64,000 nucleotides of DNA from Rubrobacter marinus (GTDB lineage Bacteria > Actinomycetota > Rubrobacteria > Rubrobacterales > Rubrobacteraceae), in the NCBI RefSeq assembly GCF_011492965.1, contig NZ_CP045121.1, positions 3,844,001 through 3,908,000 on the forward strand, in the 5' to 3' direction. The notes beneath the pieces were generated by a model, which was given only the letters and a program-made list of their open reading frames with translations, did no database searches and was not told the DNA's origin. The stretch's first letter is position 1. Every line of letters starts with the position of its first letter. Below, piece by piece: positions 63,505 to 64,000 of this stretch. The translations under genes were made by a program, and so were the position numbers.

Positions 63505-64000
63505 TCAGCCGAGGCCCACGTCCAGCGTCATCATGACGCCGAAGCCGACCATGAGGGACATGGTGGCGAGGTCGGCGTGGCCGCCCTTCTGCGACTCCGG
63601 AATAAGCTCCTCGACGACCACGAAGATCATTGCGCCGGCGGCGAAGGCCAGGGCGTAGGGCAACAAGGGCTGGGCGAGGCTGACGGCGATGACCCCGATC
63701 ACGCCGGCTATCGGCTCGACGACGGCGGAGAGCTGGCCGTAGAAGAAGCTCTTGCCGAGCGGCATGCCCTCGCGCCTGAGGGGCATCGAGACGGCGGTCC
63801 CCTCGGGGAAGTTCTGGATGCCGATGCCGATGGCGAGCGCGACCGCCGCGGCGAGCGAGGCCCCCTCGAAGCCGGCCGCCACCGCCCCGAAGGCGACGCC
63901 GACCGCGAGCCCCTCCGGGATGTTGTGCAGCGTTATGGCCGAGACGAGCAGGACGCTGCGCTTCCAGGTAGTCTCCAGCCCCTCGGCCTTCTTCATCGGG
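63505..64000 (-). CDS. ZIP-family metal transporter, C-terminal part (cut by window end)
   Basis: At least 163 residues of the C-terminal half of a ZIP/ZupT transporter, truncated at its N-terminus by the end of the window. The metal-site helices are visible: [17 protein letters not shown] and [16 protein letters not shown], then [19 protein letters not shown]. Takes up zinc, iron or manganese. An apparent ATG at 63996 is probably internal because the N-terminal three helices are missing. Confidence 0.9.
   Translation of the reverse strand, partial: PMKKAEGLETTWKRSVLLVSAITLHNIPEGLAVGVAFGAVAAGFEGASLAAAVALAIGIGIQNFPEGTAVSMPLRREGMPLGKSFFYGQLSAVVEPIAGVIGVIAVSLAQPLLPYALAFAAGAMIFVVVEELIPESQKGGHADLATMSLMVGFGVMMTLDVGLG

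Overview
The window is a high-GC bacterial chromosome segment with short intergenic gaps, many GTG/TTG starts, frequent 4-base ATGA/GTGA/TTGA gene overlaps, and noticeable use of the ATA isoleucine codon despite the GC content. A manganese catalase, EgtD, long-form myo-inositol-phosphate synthase, a spore-photoproduct-lyase homologue, a PASTA kinase and arsenic genes point to Actinomycetota, most likely a Rubrobacter-like lineage. This is inference from gene content; no rRNA, tRNA, CRISPR array or intact insertion sequence was seen.

Layout. 0.5-3 kb: EgtD, an OsmC-like protein and an excalibur surface protein with a sortase motif. 3.2-5.9 kb: arsenic operon (arsM, arsR, arsN2, arsC) reading left from a pair of ArsR-type palindromes, with a Cys-rich ParB-like gene diverging from the same control region. 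6-16.4 kb: DinB, then a nine-gene leftward operon (inositol-phosphate synthase, HD-like protein, methyltransferase, Gfo/Idh oxidoreductase, zinc-ribbon MBL protein, YcaO, TIM-barrel isomerase, GT4 glycosyltransferase, PIG-L deacetylase). It resembles the first steps of mycothiol assembly (Ino1, MshA, MshB) joined to a YcaO enzyme and cyclitol-modifying enzymes, and is the best candidate here for an undescribed pathway. 16.6-31 kb: SRPBCC, membrane protein, SPL, DUF5946, a protease, an epimerase, a heterodimeric ABC exporter, a YjfLMC/YgiBC-like operon, a beta-lactamase-fold hydrolase and an LLM oxidoreductase. 31-43.5 kb: D,D-carboxypeptidase, cupin, flavin reductase, XRE-cupin regulator divergent from Mn-catalase, CBS protein, two paralogous ArsB/NhaD-like transporters tail to tail, PEP carboxykinase, a tartrate/malate-type dehydrogenase and a PASTA Ser/Thr kinase. 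43.6-55.1 kb: UbiB-like kinase, then a rightward ADP-heptose and glycosyltransferase operon (GmhA-GmhB fusion, HldE-like, two GT9, two further GTs, SDR, ALDH). 55.3-64 kb: EEP phosphatase, DUF2795, APC permease plus UspA, NagA, MFS transporter, BKACE enzyme, small zinc protein and a truncated ZIP transporter.

Sequence quality. Twelve loci are broken by frameshifts, 23 events in all. Every one can be repaired by adding a single base to a homopolymer run (22 G/C runs, one A run), and each repaired length is a whole number of codons. This pattern looks like systematic homopolymer under-calling in the assembly rather than gene decay. Those loci are therefore annotated as probably intact genes over their full repaired span, except the MerR fragment, which also ends early at an in-frame stop.
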